The notes under the pieces: model-generated
Told to the model about the DNA's origin: nothing
What the model saw: only the letters and a program-made list of their open reading frames with translations
Database searches by the model: none
Part shown: piece by piece, positions 52,312 to 63,519 of the stretch
How the letters are laid out: each line of letters opens with the position of its first letter
Numbering within the stretch: the first letter of the stretch is position 1
Assembly (NCBI GenBank): GCA_018894105.1
Contig: CM032122.1
Span: 36,487,404 to 36,551,403 of the forward strand
Length of the DNA: 64,000 nucleotides
Reading direction: 5' to 3'
From: Jacaranda mimosifolia
Taxonomy: Eukaryota; Streptophyta; Magnoliopsida; Lamiales; Bignoniaceae
Program-made: the position numbers and the translations under genes

Positions 52312-54248
52312 TGTCAGTAAGTCCTTATGATCGATCATATAGGATCATGGAGCTTTTGTCCGGCTTTAGTTACTTAGAAGGAAGCGATGTTGCTGGTAGT
52401 TATCGATTTCTATGCCTTTTCTTTTTTGTATTTTGGCTGCTACGACGATATCTTCTCTCATCTTTTCTACTTCCTATAAGTTTAGTTTGACGTTTTGTTA
52501 TGCATTCGGCCACATTTTACATCTCCCAATATAAGGAAAATATTTGGCTTCTTGTTTAACTGTTTACACCACCTTTGGTAGAGTGTAGAATGGTGATTGA
52601 ACTGGGATCGGAGTAGCATGTTTGCTAGAATTCCCCCACCAAAAACAATTGAAGTTGGGATTTTTATGTTTCAAGATTTTGTCCTCTGGCACTGAAAATG
52701 ATATTGGCGAAGAAAATGAATGTTGAACAGCGAACTTAGTTTTTGTTATATTGAAGGGCATTTCGGTCACAATCTTTCTTTTATAATAGGTAAAGTTATT
52801 TGGTTTGAGTGAGCTCTTTTATGAAAAACTAGAGGGGGTGATTAGATTCCATATTTCACATAAGAGGGTTATAGATAATTAAGAATTTTACAAGGCTGCA
52901 ATCTGCATTTAATCCTATTTTTACTAGATATACTTAAGGGTGTTCATCTTATTTCTGATTTTCAGCATATTAGTTCATTGTCTATATATTATTTGAAAAG
53001 TTAATTATTTAGTTGTAGTCACAGTATTTTCAGACCTAGTTATCAACATGTGTTTGTAATAGTTTTACTATCATTTTACTATATGTATAGCACATAGTAA
53101 AATATACAATAAGGCTTGGTTTGGATCCAACCATTTGAAACTAAGGATTTAAAATCATTAATAACAAATTTATTGAATTTAATGAATAATTTTGTGCTAT
53201 GAAATTATTTTTTGACCACTATGACGGATTTGAAATCCACCGAATCCATCCATCAAATGCTAAGGGATGCTCGAAAATCTCAATAGAAATTTTTGTAGAA
53301 TTGTGTTTCTATAGAATTCTTTGAAGTTTTTTCACCTTGTAAATTGTATTAAAAAGAATTTTTTGGTTAATTGATATTTATTATTAGATTTATAGAGATT
53401 CAAAATATATTGTTCATATGGTATATAATATATAGCATACAAAAATGTATATTATATTCTTTATCAATTTGAAAAAGAAGTAATTCTATCAAAAAAAACT
53501 CAATTCAAAATCTCTCCCAAAAAAGGGGGCCGATGTATTTAATTTGAAAAAAGAATTCTTTCTTAATGATTTTAGTTTAAAAGGCCAGTTTAAGCTCCTT
53601 TTTCATTTTTCCCCCTTAAATCTACGCAAGAATGCTTTCTTGAATTCTAGGGTTTTATTTGTGCTGATTACTTTTGAGTTAGCTAACAATGACGTGATTT
53701 AATTAATTAATGATGAATCAATTTTTTAACTCAATAATGGCTAAACGATTGAAATGACAACTCAGCAACATTAAGTTCACATTTCCAAGAACTCAGGAAT
53801 CTTAACACGCCAAGTGGGTTAATTCATATATATGTCAACCTCAAAACATTATAATCAAGCAGAGTTGACAAAAGCAACTTTGAAATGACATTCAGTATCT
53901 AAGCCGAAAAAAAATTAAGTAGAGCATTGATCTGGCAAAATGATTTGAATTTGAGCTTTATTAATATGGTTGAATATTCACCATGATTCTTAATTCCATC
54001 CAATTCTAAATAAATTAAAAGAATCAAAAAATACCCCTGACCACTGGATATTTTCAGATCCTGATTCAGGGTCAATGAGGCCCTGTTTTGTTTGGATTTG
54101 GAAAACTGTAATCGGGACAAGATTCAGATGTAACTAGAAAGTAAACTCTTGAATTTTGCTTATGGAACATTAATTAAAGTACTTACAATGTGAACATTTT
54201 ATAGCAACAAGCTAATTAGCAGAGTTCTTTTTTCAGGCCTGATTAGTT
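52312..54248. other. RRS1 3' UTR and intergenic DNA
   Basis: The first 200-300 bp after the RRS1 stop are probably 3' UTR. The rest is AT-rich DNA without supportable genes. The region lies between two converging genes (RRS1 plus, NRT2 minus). Confidence 0.55.
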
Positions 54249-56014
54249 CTAAACATGAGACGGGGTAGAATTAAGGGAAACTGGAGCTGGATCTGGAGCA
54301 ATGCGCCTTCCCCTCTCTGATCTGCTATTCTCAGCAAATTTAAGACTACTAATGTGCATCCCCTTCTGCTTTTCTTCTTCACTCCACTCGCTCCCGTAAT
54401 AATGCTCTTCGGTTCCCCTGACGGGATCTTTTGAAGCAGGGAAAAACATGCCGCCCCATTGTGGGAAGTAGACTAGTGTCACAGGAAAAGTGCAGCAAAT
54501 TATCATTATCCCCATGTAGGATAAGCCTGCTGAAGTCGAGAACTGTGAGCTTGTGAAAAACATTAACTGTGTTAATCCAGAACCGAAATTCCCTCCAGCT
54601 CCTGTCATCCCCGAAATTATGCCTAATGATCTTCGAGAAATGAAAGGGATGATGCCAAAAGTTGCGCCACAAGCGGCTTGTGCTCCCACAGAGAACAGGA
54701 TCATCGTGGCAATTGCCAAGGGTAGGCCGTTGGCCCGGCCTAATAGGATGCAGAAAACTCCACCAAGTGTTTGTAGAGTCCACAGAACCCATAGCCTGCC
54801 CCTCATTCCAAACCTCCTGGCTGCAAAATCAGATGCAAAACCACCAAATGGCCTAGCTACAATGTTGGCCATACCAGAAGTCGCAGCAATAGTTCCAGCA
54901 GTGTGAAGATTTAGATCAAACCTGCGCCATATGGTATATTAATATTGCTTAATATAGAAAAGAATCTCTGCAAACTCACCAAGAAGATATATATATATAA
55001 GCAATTATATTGAAATGAACCTGTCGTAGAAATATTCAGCGATGACGTTATCTGTTGTTAACTCAACCCCCATTGAGTATCCATAGAGGAGAACAAAGAT
55101 CCAGGTTCTGTAGTTTTTCTCGGCATTCCAGAAAACCTGAATAGTAAATCAAATTTAATCGGCCAAAATGAGACACTTTCTCTTGTAAAGAAAGGAGATG
55201 GAAATATAATACTATATACCTTTGAGAATTTGTCAGTTGCAACACTTCCCTTCTTCTGCAGTGTGCTGAGGTTTCCATCAGGCAGGTCTTGGCCAAGAAT
55301 CATAACCAGAATTCCCGTAATCACATGAAGCCAACCCGGTATAAAGAAGGCAATCCTCCAGGCGACAAATGGCGTTGCTCCAGCCTTGTGGATCAGTTCA
55401 TAAAGCAACGGCATAATCAGTTGAGTTGCGCCTCCTCCCATGTTCCCCCAGCCGGCCGCTGTTCCGTTGACAAGGCCGATGATCTTGCTGTTGAACATTG
55501 TGCTCATCCAATACTGGCACGAAACAAAAGTTGCCAGAGAAAATCCAATCATGAACCGCACAGCCACGTAACCACCGGCCGAGGACACAAACGACATGCA
55601 GAAAACTGTTGGCGCCGATAGCATGATGAGAAATGCGCAGCCATATCTTGGCCCCAAAAGGTCACAAACTGCGCCCATGACTAACCTGGAAAATATGCTT
55701 CCTGAAACGGAAGCAACCCCGGCATTCCCAATATCCTTTTTTGTCAAGTTGAGGTTATCACGAATGATGGGAACAAGTGGGGCTGCAGCAAAGGTGGAAA
55801 CAAAACAGGTGAAAAAGGAAATCCAGGAAAGATGGAAGGTTCTCATGTGAGGCTTGGCAAATGAAAAGAGCTTGAAAACCGTGGCCTTGTGCTCGGAATC
55901 AACTGGCAATGAGAACTTGGGAGTTTCATCAGTTGAAACAGAGAAACCATAGCTTTGTTCTTTGCCTGTCACTCCATGCATGGAGCTTCCAGGAGAACCT
56001 TCAACATCAGCCAT
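54249..56014 (-). CDS. NRT2: NRT2 high-affinity nitrate transporter, copy A
   Basis: Plasma-membrane nitrate/proton symporter of the major facilitator family (NNP branch), which in plants works with a NAR2/NRT3 partner. Exons on the minus strand: 56014-55220, 55136-55021, 54921-54249, with GT-AG introns, giving 527 aa. About 12 membrane segments are visible. The nitrate-porter signatures [13 protein letters not shown] and [15 protein letters not shown] are intact. I chose the Met at 56014 ([14 protein letters not shown]), not the one three codons upstream, because the tandem copy and known NRT2 proteins start there. Compared with copy B, five residues are missing after FSV in the N-terminal tail, and the C-terminal tail reads [15 protein letters not shown]-like element sits about 80 bp upstream. 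Confidence 0.93.
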
Positions 56015-56095
56015 TTTTCTCACTATACAGATGGTAAAACTACTGCAGAAGTATGCAAAGGAATTGAATTGATGAGAAATGGTAATTAACTATAA

Positions 56096-56521
56096 GGGCT
56101 CGTTTGCTTGGAATGATGTGAGTGATATATAAGCAAATGATACATTTTAAGTCCGTTAGGATAAAATATTTTAATTTTATGTTTGGTTGGTATGATTAAT
56201 ATATAAATAAATTAAAATATAATATATAAATTTACTATTATATCATTTATACTTTTTAATAAGTTTTTCATAATTTCCTCATTCTTTCCCATTTTTAGGA
56301 TCATGGTTTAATTGAAAATAAGATAAAAAATAGACTCTGTTAAATCTTTGTAATTCTTATCACACCTAATCAAATATTCCCCCCATTGATCCATTTTTCA
56401 AAAGCAACAATAAATAATGTAGGGCCTAGGATTTATCAAGGGTTTTTATCAATTGAAACAAATATTAAAAGATGCTTGATTAGATATATATCACACATAA
56501 TCAAGCCAAGCAAACAAGGCC
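56096..56521. mobile_element. MITE-like element upstream of NRT2 copy A
   Basis: The left end GGGCTCGTTTGCTTGG and the right end CCAAGCAAACAAGGCC form inverted repeats of about 16 bp. The flanks TATAAGGG and CCTAAGGG match at 6 of 8 bases, compatible with an 8-bp hAT-type duplication (then the element is 56099-56519). The interior is non-coding and AT-rich. Its near edge is about 80 bp from the NRT2 copy A start codon, so it lies in the core-promoter region. Confidence 0.7.
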
Positions 56522-59297
56522 TAAGGGTACATATAGTGATATAACTGTTGAAATTCATGAAAGCACAATCCAGGGAAGGCGTCAGTTGGCACTGATTTTT
56601 CTTTTCTTTTTTTTTTTTGGAGAGAGAATCCAGAATAAAAAATTTGCAATGTGGGGTACGTTTTTCCTCCTATGGCAGTTCCAGAGTCTCGTGGGGTGTC
56701 CCAAAGGATCAAATTACTTCTTTACAAAGAAATCCGTCACAATCTACTGATTAATTCATTCAAGAAATTTGAATTTATTGTCTGATAAATTTAATACTCT
56801 GGTAATAAGTTGCCTGTGTAGACTGTAAGGCATTCACATTGTTTGGCAGAAGTTGGTGCCCCTTTGGAGTCCTGAAACTGTGTGCAATATTTAATTGTTT
56901 GGTGAAATCTTAAGTAAATGGAGAGGTAACACAATGTGGATCTCAAGTACAGGTGAATTCCAGGTGTAAGTGAATCATGTATATAAATAGGATAATACTC
57001 CACCTTCTCTGACATAAAATTAAACAGCAATTATAGTCATATATACTTTTCCAGGCACACTTTTCTTTTTATTTTTTATTTTCTTTTGGAGAATAGGAGA
57101 TAGTTTTTGAAGTTAATATCTAAATTGATTTTTTCCAGGTACACATTAAAGCTGCTAGCTAGAAATTGTTCCCATTGTATGGCTACGACACTCCGAAGAA
57201 CCTATTACATCATGCTATGTTTGTATTCAACACTTTATAAATGGCTTGCAGGCATTTCTTAAATACAAACCCCACACTTTAAACGTATACAAAAATTCAA
57301 TAAGAATAACTAGTAATGGACATAAATGTGTGAAATCGTATTAGAAAATGTTTCCAAAATAGTTTCAACTTCATACCTTTTCAGCACAAACTTGATATCT
57401 CAAAGAGATCGTATTTCTTTGGATTGGTAGTAATGGAATGTTTTCATTATCTAAAATGAACATTTTCCACCAGAAGATCAGTCCGATAATACAATTCACT
57501 GGTAAATAGCTCAATACTTTTTCGTGAATCTCAAAATTGAATATCATAACAACGAATAGGATGAAACGGCTATAGTTCCTATATGGATTATTGGGAAGAT
57601 CATGGAGAAAAAATCAAGACCTAAGAAAAAAAAGTAAATCGAAAGTATTGCAAAAGATTGAGATGGAAACAAAACAGAATTACCGAATTTTTAGCACATA
57701 CAACCGTCAGACAAAAATCAAAGCAAGATTTGACAAAACAGAAAGTATCGCGTTGGTGAAAAAATGCTTACTTTCGTGGCCAGACTAGAGATATATTTTA
57801 TTGTTCTATTGTATTACAAATTACAAGATTTATGCCTTTATATTTATATGGATGAAAATTAAGAATAATTTTAAATAAAATTCATATAACTCCTCTAGAT
57901 TTGGGGGACTTCGTCTCCAAGCCCTTGTAAGGGACGCTGCCTCCTTGATCCCTGATCATTGACCGGCCAGTAGACTACAGCACCAATTCAATATGTACGA
58001 TAGATTTGATTATTAAATTACTTTTTTATGATTCTTGAAAATTCATTTAAGTTATAATATTTATTTTATACATTTACGCTGAGTTACACTTTAACGACGT
58101 AATTTGGTGTATGTTTACTACATATCAAATATCATATATCTTCTTTTTCCGTACATTATAATAGCTAGGTATAAGTATAATTAATTTTGTATTAATTATA
58201 ATTCTAATTCGAATCGATTTTAAATCTTCTATTTCATTCTCTATTTCATCTTCTATTTCATTTCATGAATATATGACATATGTATTAAATATTTTCTTAC
58301 AAAAATAATTAATTGAAAATCAGATACACTTAGTATAAATACAATAAGTTGAAATAAAAGATGGAATAGGTATTGAAATAGAGAATTCAAAGTGAATTTC
58401 AACATGTTTTAGTCATATTCCTTTATTTTTTAGCATTTCCTTGACCCACTTGTGATTCGTATTTATGTCCGTACCGCATAGGCTACGCACCACAAATTAA
58501 ATAGGCTACCACAAAGTAAAAGTTAACTAATTGTACAAAATTGCCAAACTATTAATTAATGAGTTTTGATGTACCAATTAATACCAAATATAAAACGTAT
58601 GGTCGAGGGAATGCGGCTATGTACAAGTGGAAAGAGTCATAATGTTCAGCAATTTTCCTACCGAATAAAACTGTTATAAGCTGCAAAGCAGGATGCTACA
58701 TGGATATGCCATATACAATATTGAATGGAGATTAATGTTTTAGGATTAAATACACTTACATCTCATCTAAAATATTTAAACTATCAATTTCTCTCATTTA
58801 TTTTTCGTAATTGTGAAAATCTCTTATCTAAGTAATTTACTTCGTTAAAATTCCAAATGAAAATTGTGTTGGGGACGGCAATCCAAAAGCAGGATGCCCT
58901 TCAAGAAGCTAAGAGCTAAAACCTTGTTTTCTTGTAGTGTGTGTATACACAGAAACTAAAGCAGGTGGGCGAAGCTCAATGTCAGCAATGCATATTAATT
59001 TTATAATTCAGGATATTATATTATGTTACCTGCTGTTATTAAGATACCCAAACTGTATAAACAAAATTATTTCCAGTAGAAATGTCAAACATAATGAACT
59101 TGAGTTATTATATACTGTATATGATGTTCATATATATATATATATATATATATGAACTAAAAAGACAATCCTTCCCTGACTGGAACAGCCAAAGAGACTT
59201 AATAAAAATTGATTCCCACATCATTCTTCCCCACTTGATCGTCAGGAAGTTGAATTATATTACATATAACTTAGCATTTTTTATATGACTAATTAGG
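56522..59297. other. Intergenic DNA between the NRT2 copies
   Basis: About 2.8 kb AT-rich. It has no supportable gene. An open frame at 57591-57788 is lysine-rich but unrecognised. A GC-rich double hairpin lies at about 57901-57933, and an (AT)n microsatellite at about 59132-59153. The region upstream of copy A presumably includes its promoter, beyond the MITE. Confidence 0.5.
57901..57990. repeat. GC-rich paired-hairpin motif
   Basis: GGGGGACTTCGTCTCC forms a stem GGGGAC/GTCTCC with loop TTC. It is followed at once by CCCTTGTAAGGG, a stem CCCTT/AAGGG with loop GT, then GACGCTGCCTCCTTGATCCC. It stands out in an AT-rich spacer. I associate such 'GGGG-CTTCG-CCCC' strings with dispersed repeat relics in plant genes, but cannot name a family. 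Confidence 0.4.
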
Positions 59298-61246
59298 TTA
59301 AACATGGTTTGGCGTTGAATTTGGGGGGGTTGGTGCTGAAGTCACACGGCTGCCACGTTCAGACCGGCTGTTCTCTGCAAATTTGAGACTCTTTTGGTGC
59401 ATGCCCTTCTTCTTCTCCTCCTCATTATACTCAGAGGAGTAGTAATGTTCTTCAGTTGCTTTGGCGATGTCTTGGGAAGGGGGAAGGAACATGCTGCCCC
59501 ATTGTGGGAAGTGGACTAGAGTCACCGGAAGGGTGCATGCCATAATCATTATACCCATGTATGTCAGCCCAGTAGCGGTTGAGTATTTGGAGCTTGTGAA
59601 AAATAGTAGTTGGGTTAAACCCGACCCGAAGTTTCCTCCTGCACCTGTCATCCCGGATATTACTCCTAGTGATCTTCGAGAAATGAAAGGGATGATGCCA
59701 AAAGTTGCCCCACAGGCGGCCTGAGCTCCGATGGAGAAGGTAATCATGAAGGTGACGGCTAGAGGAAGGGAATTAGCCCTCCCAAGAAGGAGGCAGAATG
59801 CTCCTCCCAGTGTTTGCAGGATCCAAACTGTCCACAGCCTACCCCTCATTCCAAATTTTCGAGCTGAATAATCAGAAGCAAATCCACCGAAGGGCCTAGC
59901 AACAATGTTAGCCATGCCAAAGGTGGCTGCTATTATTCCAGCAGTGTGAAGCTTTAGATCAAATCTGTGAAGTAATTAGAATGTCAAAATCAAGATCAGT
60001 CCATGTCTTGTATAGGTAAAGGGAACTGCAGCACATCAGTTTAAATTCTCTATTGCAATACATACCACATCTCTTATTTCTATTTATGTACATATATATG
60101 CTAAATGTATTTGATTTGTAATAAATTATTTTTGTAAAGAACTATTTAGGACATTAAATATGTATTAAAAGAGAGAAAATGGACCTGTCAAAGAAGTATT
60201 CTGCAATCACGTTATCAGTTGATAATTCAACTCCCATGGAATATCCGTAGAGAAGGACAAAAATCCAGGTTCTGTAGTTTGTCGCGGCATACCATAGCAC
60301 CTGAATGTACAACAAGGAAATCAATTAAATACCTAGCCCATGATCTATTGGTCCAACTAATGCTCAAAATTAGTCAAATAATTAGGTGAATGAATTATAT
60401 ATGGAGATTGATTATTAATTAATATATATATCTAACCTTGCCAAAATTGTCTTTGGCAACATCTCCCTTCTTCTGTAGTGTGCTGAGATTTCCATCAGGC
60501 AAGTCTTGGCCAAGCGTCATCACCAGAATGCCCATGATCACATGAAGCCAACCCGGAATGAAAAACGCAATCCTCCAAGCCGTAAACGGAGTGGATCCGG
60601 TCCTCTGGATTATGTCGTAAAGCAACGGCATAATCAGCTGAGTAGCTCCCCCTCCCATATTCCCCCACCCCGCAGCTGTCCCATTCACCAGGCCAATAAT
60701 CTTGCTATTGAACATAGTGCTCATCCAGAACTGGCACGAAACGAAAGTCGCCAGGGAAAACCCAATCATGAAACGCACCGCAATGTATCCGCCCGCCGAC
60801 GACACAAACGACATGCAAAACACCGTCGGGGCAGACAGCATGATGAGGAACGCGCAGCCGTAGCGTGGCCCCAGGAGATCACAAACAGCACCCATCACCA
60901 GCCTGGAGAATATACTTCCAGAAACTGATGCAACCCCGGCATTCCCAATATCCCCTTTGGTGAGGTTCAGGTTGTCCCGAATAATAGGCACGAGAGGTGC
61001 GGCTGCAAACGTGGACACGAAACAGGTGAAGAAAGAAATCCAGGAGAGATGAAATGTCCTCATGTGAGGATTGGCCAAAGAAAAGATCTTGAATTTCTTG
61101 GCCTTGTGCTCCGAGTCCACGGGCAAGGCGAATTTCGCCGTGGTATCAGTTGGGACCATCGGCGATGCCACTGAAAATGCAAGAACGGGTTCCCTGCCCG
61201 TCACACCATGCATGGAACTGCCTGGAGATCCTTCAATATCAGCCAT
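59298..61246 (-). CDS. NRT2: NRT2 high-affinity nitrate transporter, copy B
   Basis: Second member of the tandem NRT2 pair. Exons on the minus strand: 61246-60437, 60300-60185, 59964-59298. The total is 530 aa, the same as Arabidopsis NRT2.1, and intron positions and phases match copy A exactly. The start [14 protein letters not shown] is followed by [11 protein letters not shown], placing Ser28-Pro29 as in NRT2.1. The nitrate-porter signatures [13 protein letters not shown] and [15 protein letters not shown] are intact. The C-terminal tail holds MHQKSLKF (Ser501 equivalent) and ends [12 protein letters not shown] (Thr521 equivalent). It has a regular TATA box, so it is likely the canonical nitrate-uptake copy. 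The central membrane region is nearly identical to copy A. Confidence 0.95.
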
Positions 61247-61335
61247 TTCTTTAAAACTCAGGATTTGAAATTAAAATAGTATTGTTGATAATACTGAAAG
61301 GATATGTTGATGTGTGGCAAGGCTCAGATATCCTG

Positions 61336-61350
61336 GGTGTTTATATAGTG
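61336..61350 (-). promoter_or_regulatory. TATA box of NRT2 copy B
   Basis: On the minus strand CACTATATAAACACCC lies about 95 bp upstream of the ATG at 61246, fitting a leader of about 60 nt. Confidence 0.65.
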
Positions 61351-61566
61351 TAAAGCGTTGACATTTTTCTTGGCTTTGATGAGCCTGTGGAGTTTCCCAA
61401 TGGTTACATTATGCATAAACAGGATTTCTTTAACCAGAGGGAATATCCAGTTCGCCACATCTGACTGCGGATAGTATTAGCCTTATCGTATATCCCAAAG
61501 GATCAAACACCATTCAACAAGGGCCCACGCACCCCAAATTGCAAGATACAAGCTCAGATTCATGAG

Positions 61567-61567
61567 A

Positions 61568-61607
<40 letters not shown>

Positions 61608-61610
61608 ATG
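61567..61610. repeat. (AT)n-(GT)n microsatellite
   Basis: A compound run of about ten AT units followed by about ten GT units, in the distal promoter of NRT2 copy B. Confidence 0.85.
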
Positions 61611-61716
61611 CAAATTTATGATATTATTCAGTTAAGTTTGAATTAACTGACAAGTAATATAACCAACTCCCTTGATTTCTTAATTTGTAGCAGCGCTAGG
61701 AATCTCCTGCAATTTA

Positions 61717-62105
61717 GAGGGTGTTTGGTTAAATTTATTTAAAATATCTTATAAGTTTCTATATCTTATAAAATATTTTTGGAGCCTATAAGTTGCTAGA
61801 TCTTTTTTTAAAAATAAATTTTTAAAGTGTTTGGATAAAATAAGATTTTGGAGCTTATAAGATGTTAGTAATAGCAATTTTGTAATTAATATGATTAAAA
61901 TTAAAATAACTTGTTAAAATCTTCAAAATAAGTTAAGAACTCCTTACTTTTTAAAAAAAAAAACTTATAAGTTCCTAACATCTTATTTTTGGAGCTTATA
62001 AACTCTTTTTTTAAAAAATTTACCAAACACTCTTTAACACCTTATAAACTCTCAAACATCTTATAAAATATTTTGAGAAGTTTATAAGCTCGCCCAAACA
62101 CCCTC
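61717..62105. mobile_element. Tourist-like MITE with TTA duplication
   Basis: Perfect 12-bp inverted ends GAGGGTGTTTGG ... CCAAACACCCTC are flanked on both sides by TTA (61714-61716 and 62106-62108). That 3-bp duplication and the end sequence fit PIF/Harbinger (Tourist) MITEs. It is 389 bp and non-coding, with many TTATAAG words shared with the element at 23899-24247. It lies about 370 bp beyond the copy B TATA box. Confidence 0.85.
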
Positions 62106-62108
62106 TTA

Positions 62109-63191
62109 ATATTATTGTCAGAATATATAGAAGCTTCGGCTCTTTAATTTGCATTTTTAAGCTGATTTTCTTTTGGATGTTTTCTCCATTTTGGCCCGAT
62201 GGGGAGGGCTAAGGGTCGTAAGGGTAAAAATGGCATTTTAAAGTTTCTTAATTTAGATTATACTTGGCGGATTATCAAAATCAGCTGTTTTTTTAGGGAC
62301 AATTAGTCAAATTGAGTGGTGATGACATGAAAAATAGCTCCACAAGTATTGTTTCATTGGTTTAGTGATGAAATGTTTTATTTTAGAATAAAAAATTAGA
62401 AAAACTTATTAATTACCTCAAAATTATCAACTCCTCACATAGCCAACGACAGAACTTGGTATCATTACCGATGAAGCATACTTCTAATATATATCTGTTT
62501 ATGTATATCAGTTCATACCTAAAGCAATTTGCTTGAAATTATATCAAGTGAGAATTAATTATTTTAGACAAAAATTTTGATCATATCAGTTCATTTGATC
62601 AAGTTCTCTTATTTTAGACAAAAATTTCAGTACCCAGCCTCCTTGCAAGTCAATCTGAGGCGAGCATGAGTTGGATCAGTGTTATTCCTCCTCCGACATA
62701 GGAAATAATTATGACTTCATATTACACTGCTGCTCCTGCATTACAGCTTGATTAAACTGCAAATTTCCTAATTGTATATATTTATTTATTTTGAAGGGTT
62801 TGAGCTGTTTTTGACTTTCTCCTCTTCCCAGGATGATAATGACAAATATCATATACATAATTTACCTCTTAACCTTTCAGAATCCCTGAGAGTCTTGACC
62901 AAACCACTGGGTTACATGTTATATATATTTAATATTTATCTTGATCTGAGGAGGGATCACTAGCAGCAATTGGCTGGTGCGAACTGGGATTCATATTTCA
63001 ACTTTCAAGATTCTTTGAATATTTATACTGAATAATTTTGTGCTTGATAAGTTGTCCTTACCATGATTGTAAAGCTTAGTTGGATGTCGATGAGAAGGAT
63101 TTTGTTGTTAATAGAATCCCAGCAGTAAGCTATTGCCCCCTCGGAAAAGAAGAGAAGAAGAAAAAATTATACAAAATATGATCGACAAATT
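62109..63191. other. Intergenic DNA
   Basis: No supportable gene. AT-rich; short frames (for example 62772-62963) have no domain or splice context. Confidence 0.55.
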
Positions 63192-63310
63192 TGTTAGTGT
63201 CTAATATCAGTAAAATAAATAAATTGTGGTTTATATATATGATTTTGAACAATCATCACTTCTTGAGTTAACTTTTGGGACGAGTTAAGCCCAAGATTCA
63301 TCCTTCAACA
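63192..63310 (+). repeat. TRIM 5' terminal repeat
   Basis: 119 bp beginning TGTTAGTGTC and ending TTCAACA; aligns without gaps at its ends to 63401-63519. Confidence 0.85.
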
Positions 63311-63323
63311 TGGTATTAGAGTC
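63311..63323 (+). promoter_or_regulatory. TRIM primer-binding site
   Basis: TGGTATTAGAGTC lies directly after the terminal repeat. It resembles the initiator-Met PBS TGGTATCAGAGTC. Confidence 0.8.
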
Positions 63324-63400
63324 ATCTGTTCATGATGTTGGGCCACCCATTTTATTTTATTCCATGCTCCAAATATTTATTTCTAGATGTGCGTGCAGTG

Positions 63401-63519
63401 TATTAATGTTCCACATCGATAAAATAAATACATTGTGCTCTATATATGTGATTTTGAACAATTCTCACCTCTTGGGCTATCTTTTGGGTTGAGTTAAGTC
63501 CAAGGTCTATTTTTCAACA
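63401..63519 (+). repeat. TRIM 3' terminal repeat
   Basis: 119 bp, starting TATTAATG (the expected TG has become TA) and ending TTCAACA. Confidence 0.85.

Larger units (their letters stand above)
63192..63519 (+). mobile_element. TRIM (terminal-repeat retrotransposon in miniature)
   Basis: Two direct repeats of exactly 119 bp each (63192-63310 and 63401-63519) share GTAAAATAAATAAATTGTGG/GATAAAATAAATACATTGTG and GATTTTGAACAAT, and both end TTCAACA. TGGTATTAGAGTC immediately follows the first repeat, a one-mismatch initiator-Met PBS. The internal region is only 90 bp and non-coding. Flanks AAATT and AAACT match 4 of 5, as an aged target duplication. Start, PBS, size and ends all fit a TRIM on the plus strand. 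The PPT is weak. Confidence 0.85.

Noticed and set aside
54553..55850. Plus-strand ORFs over NRT2 copy A
   Set aside because: Antisense shadows of a well-supported transporter gene; composition follows the conserved codons of NRT2.
57591..57788. Lysine-rich 65-codon ORF, considered as an organelle DNA insert
   Set aside because: I could not match it to any plastid or mitochondrial gene I know, and no flanking organelle genes are seen.
60506..60928. 140-codon plus-strand ORF opposite NRT2 copy B
   Set aside because: Shadow of exon 1 of NRT2; Arg/His-rich composition is a by-product of the opposite strand.
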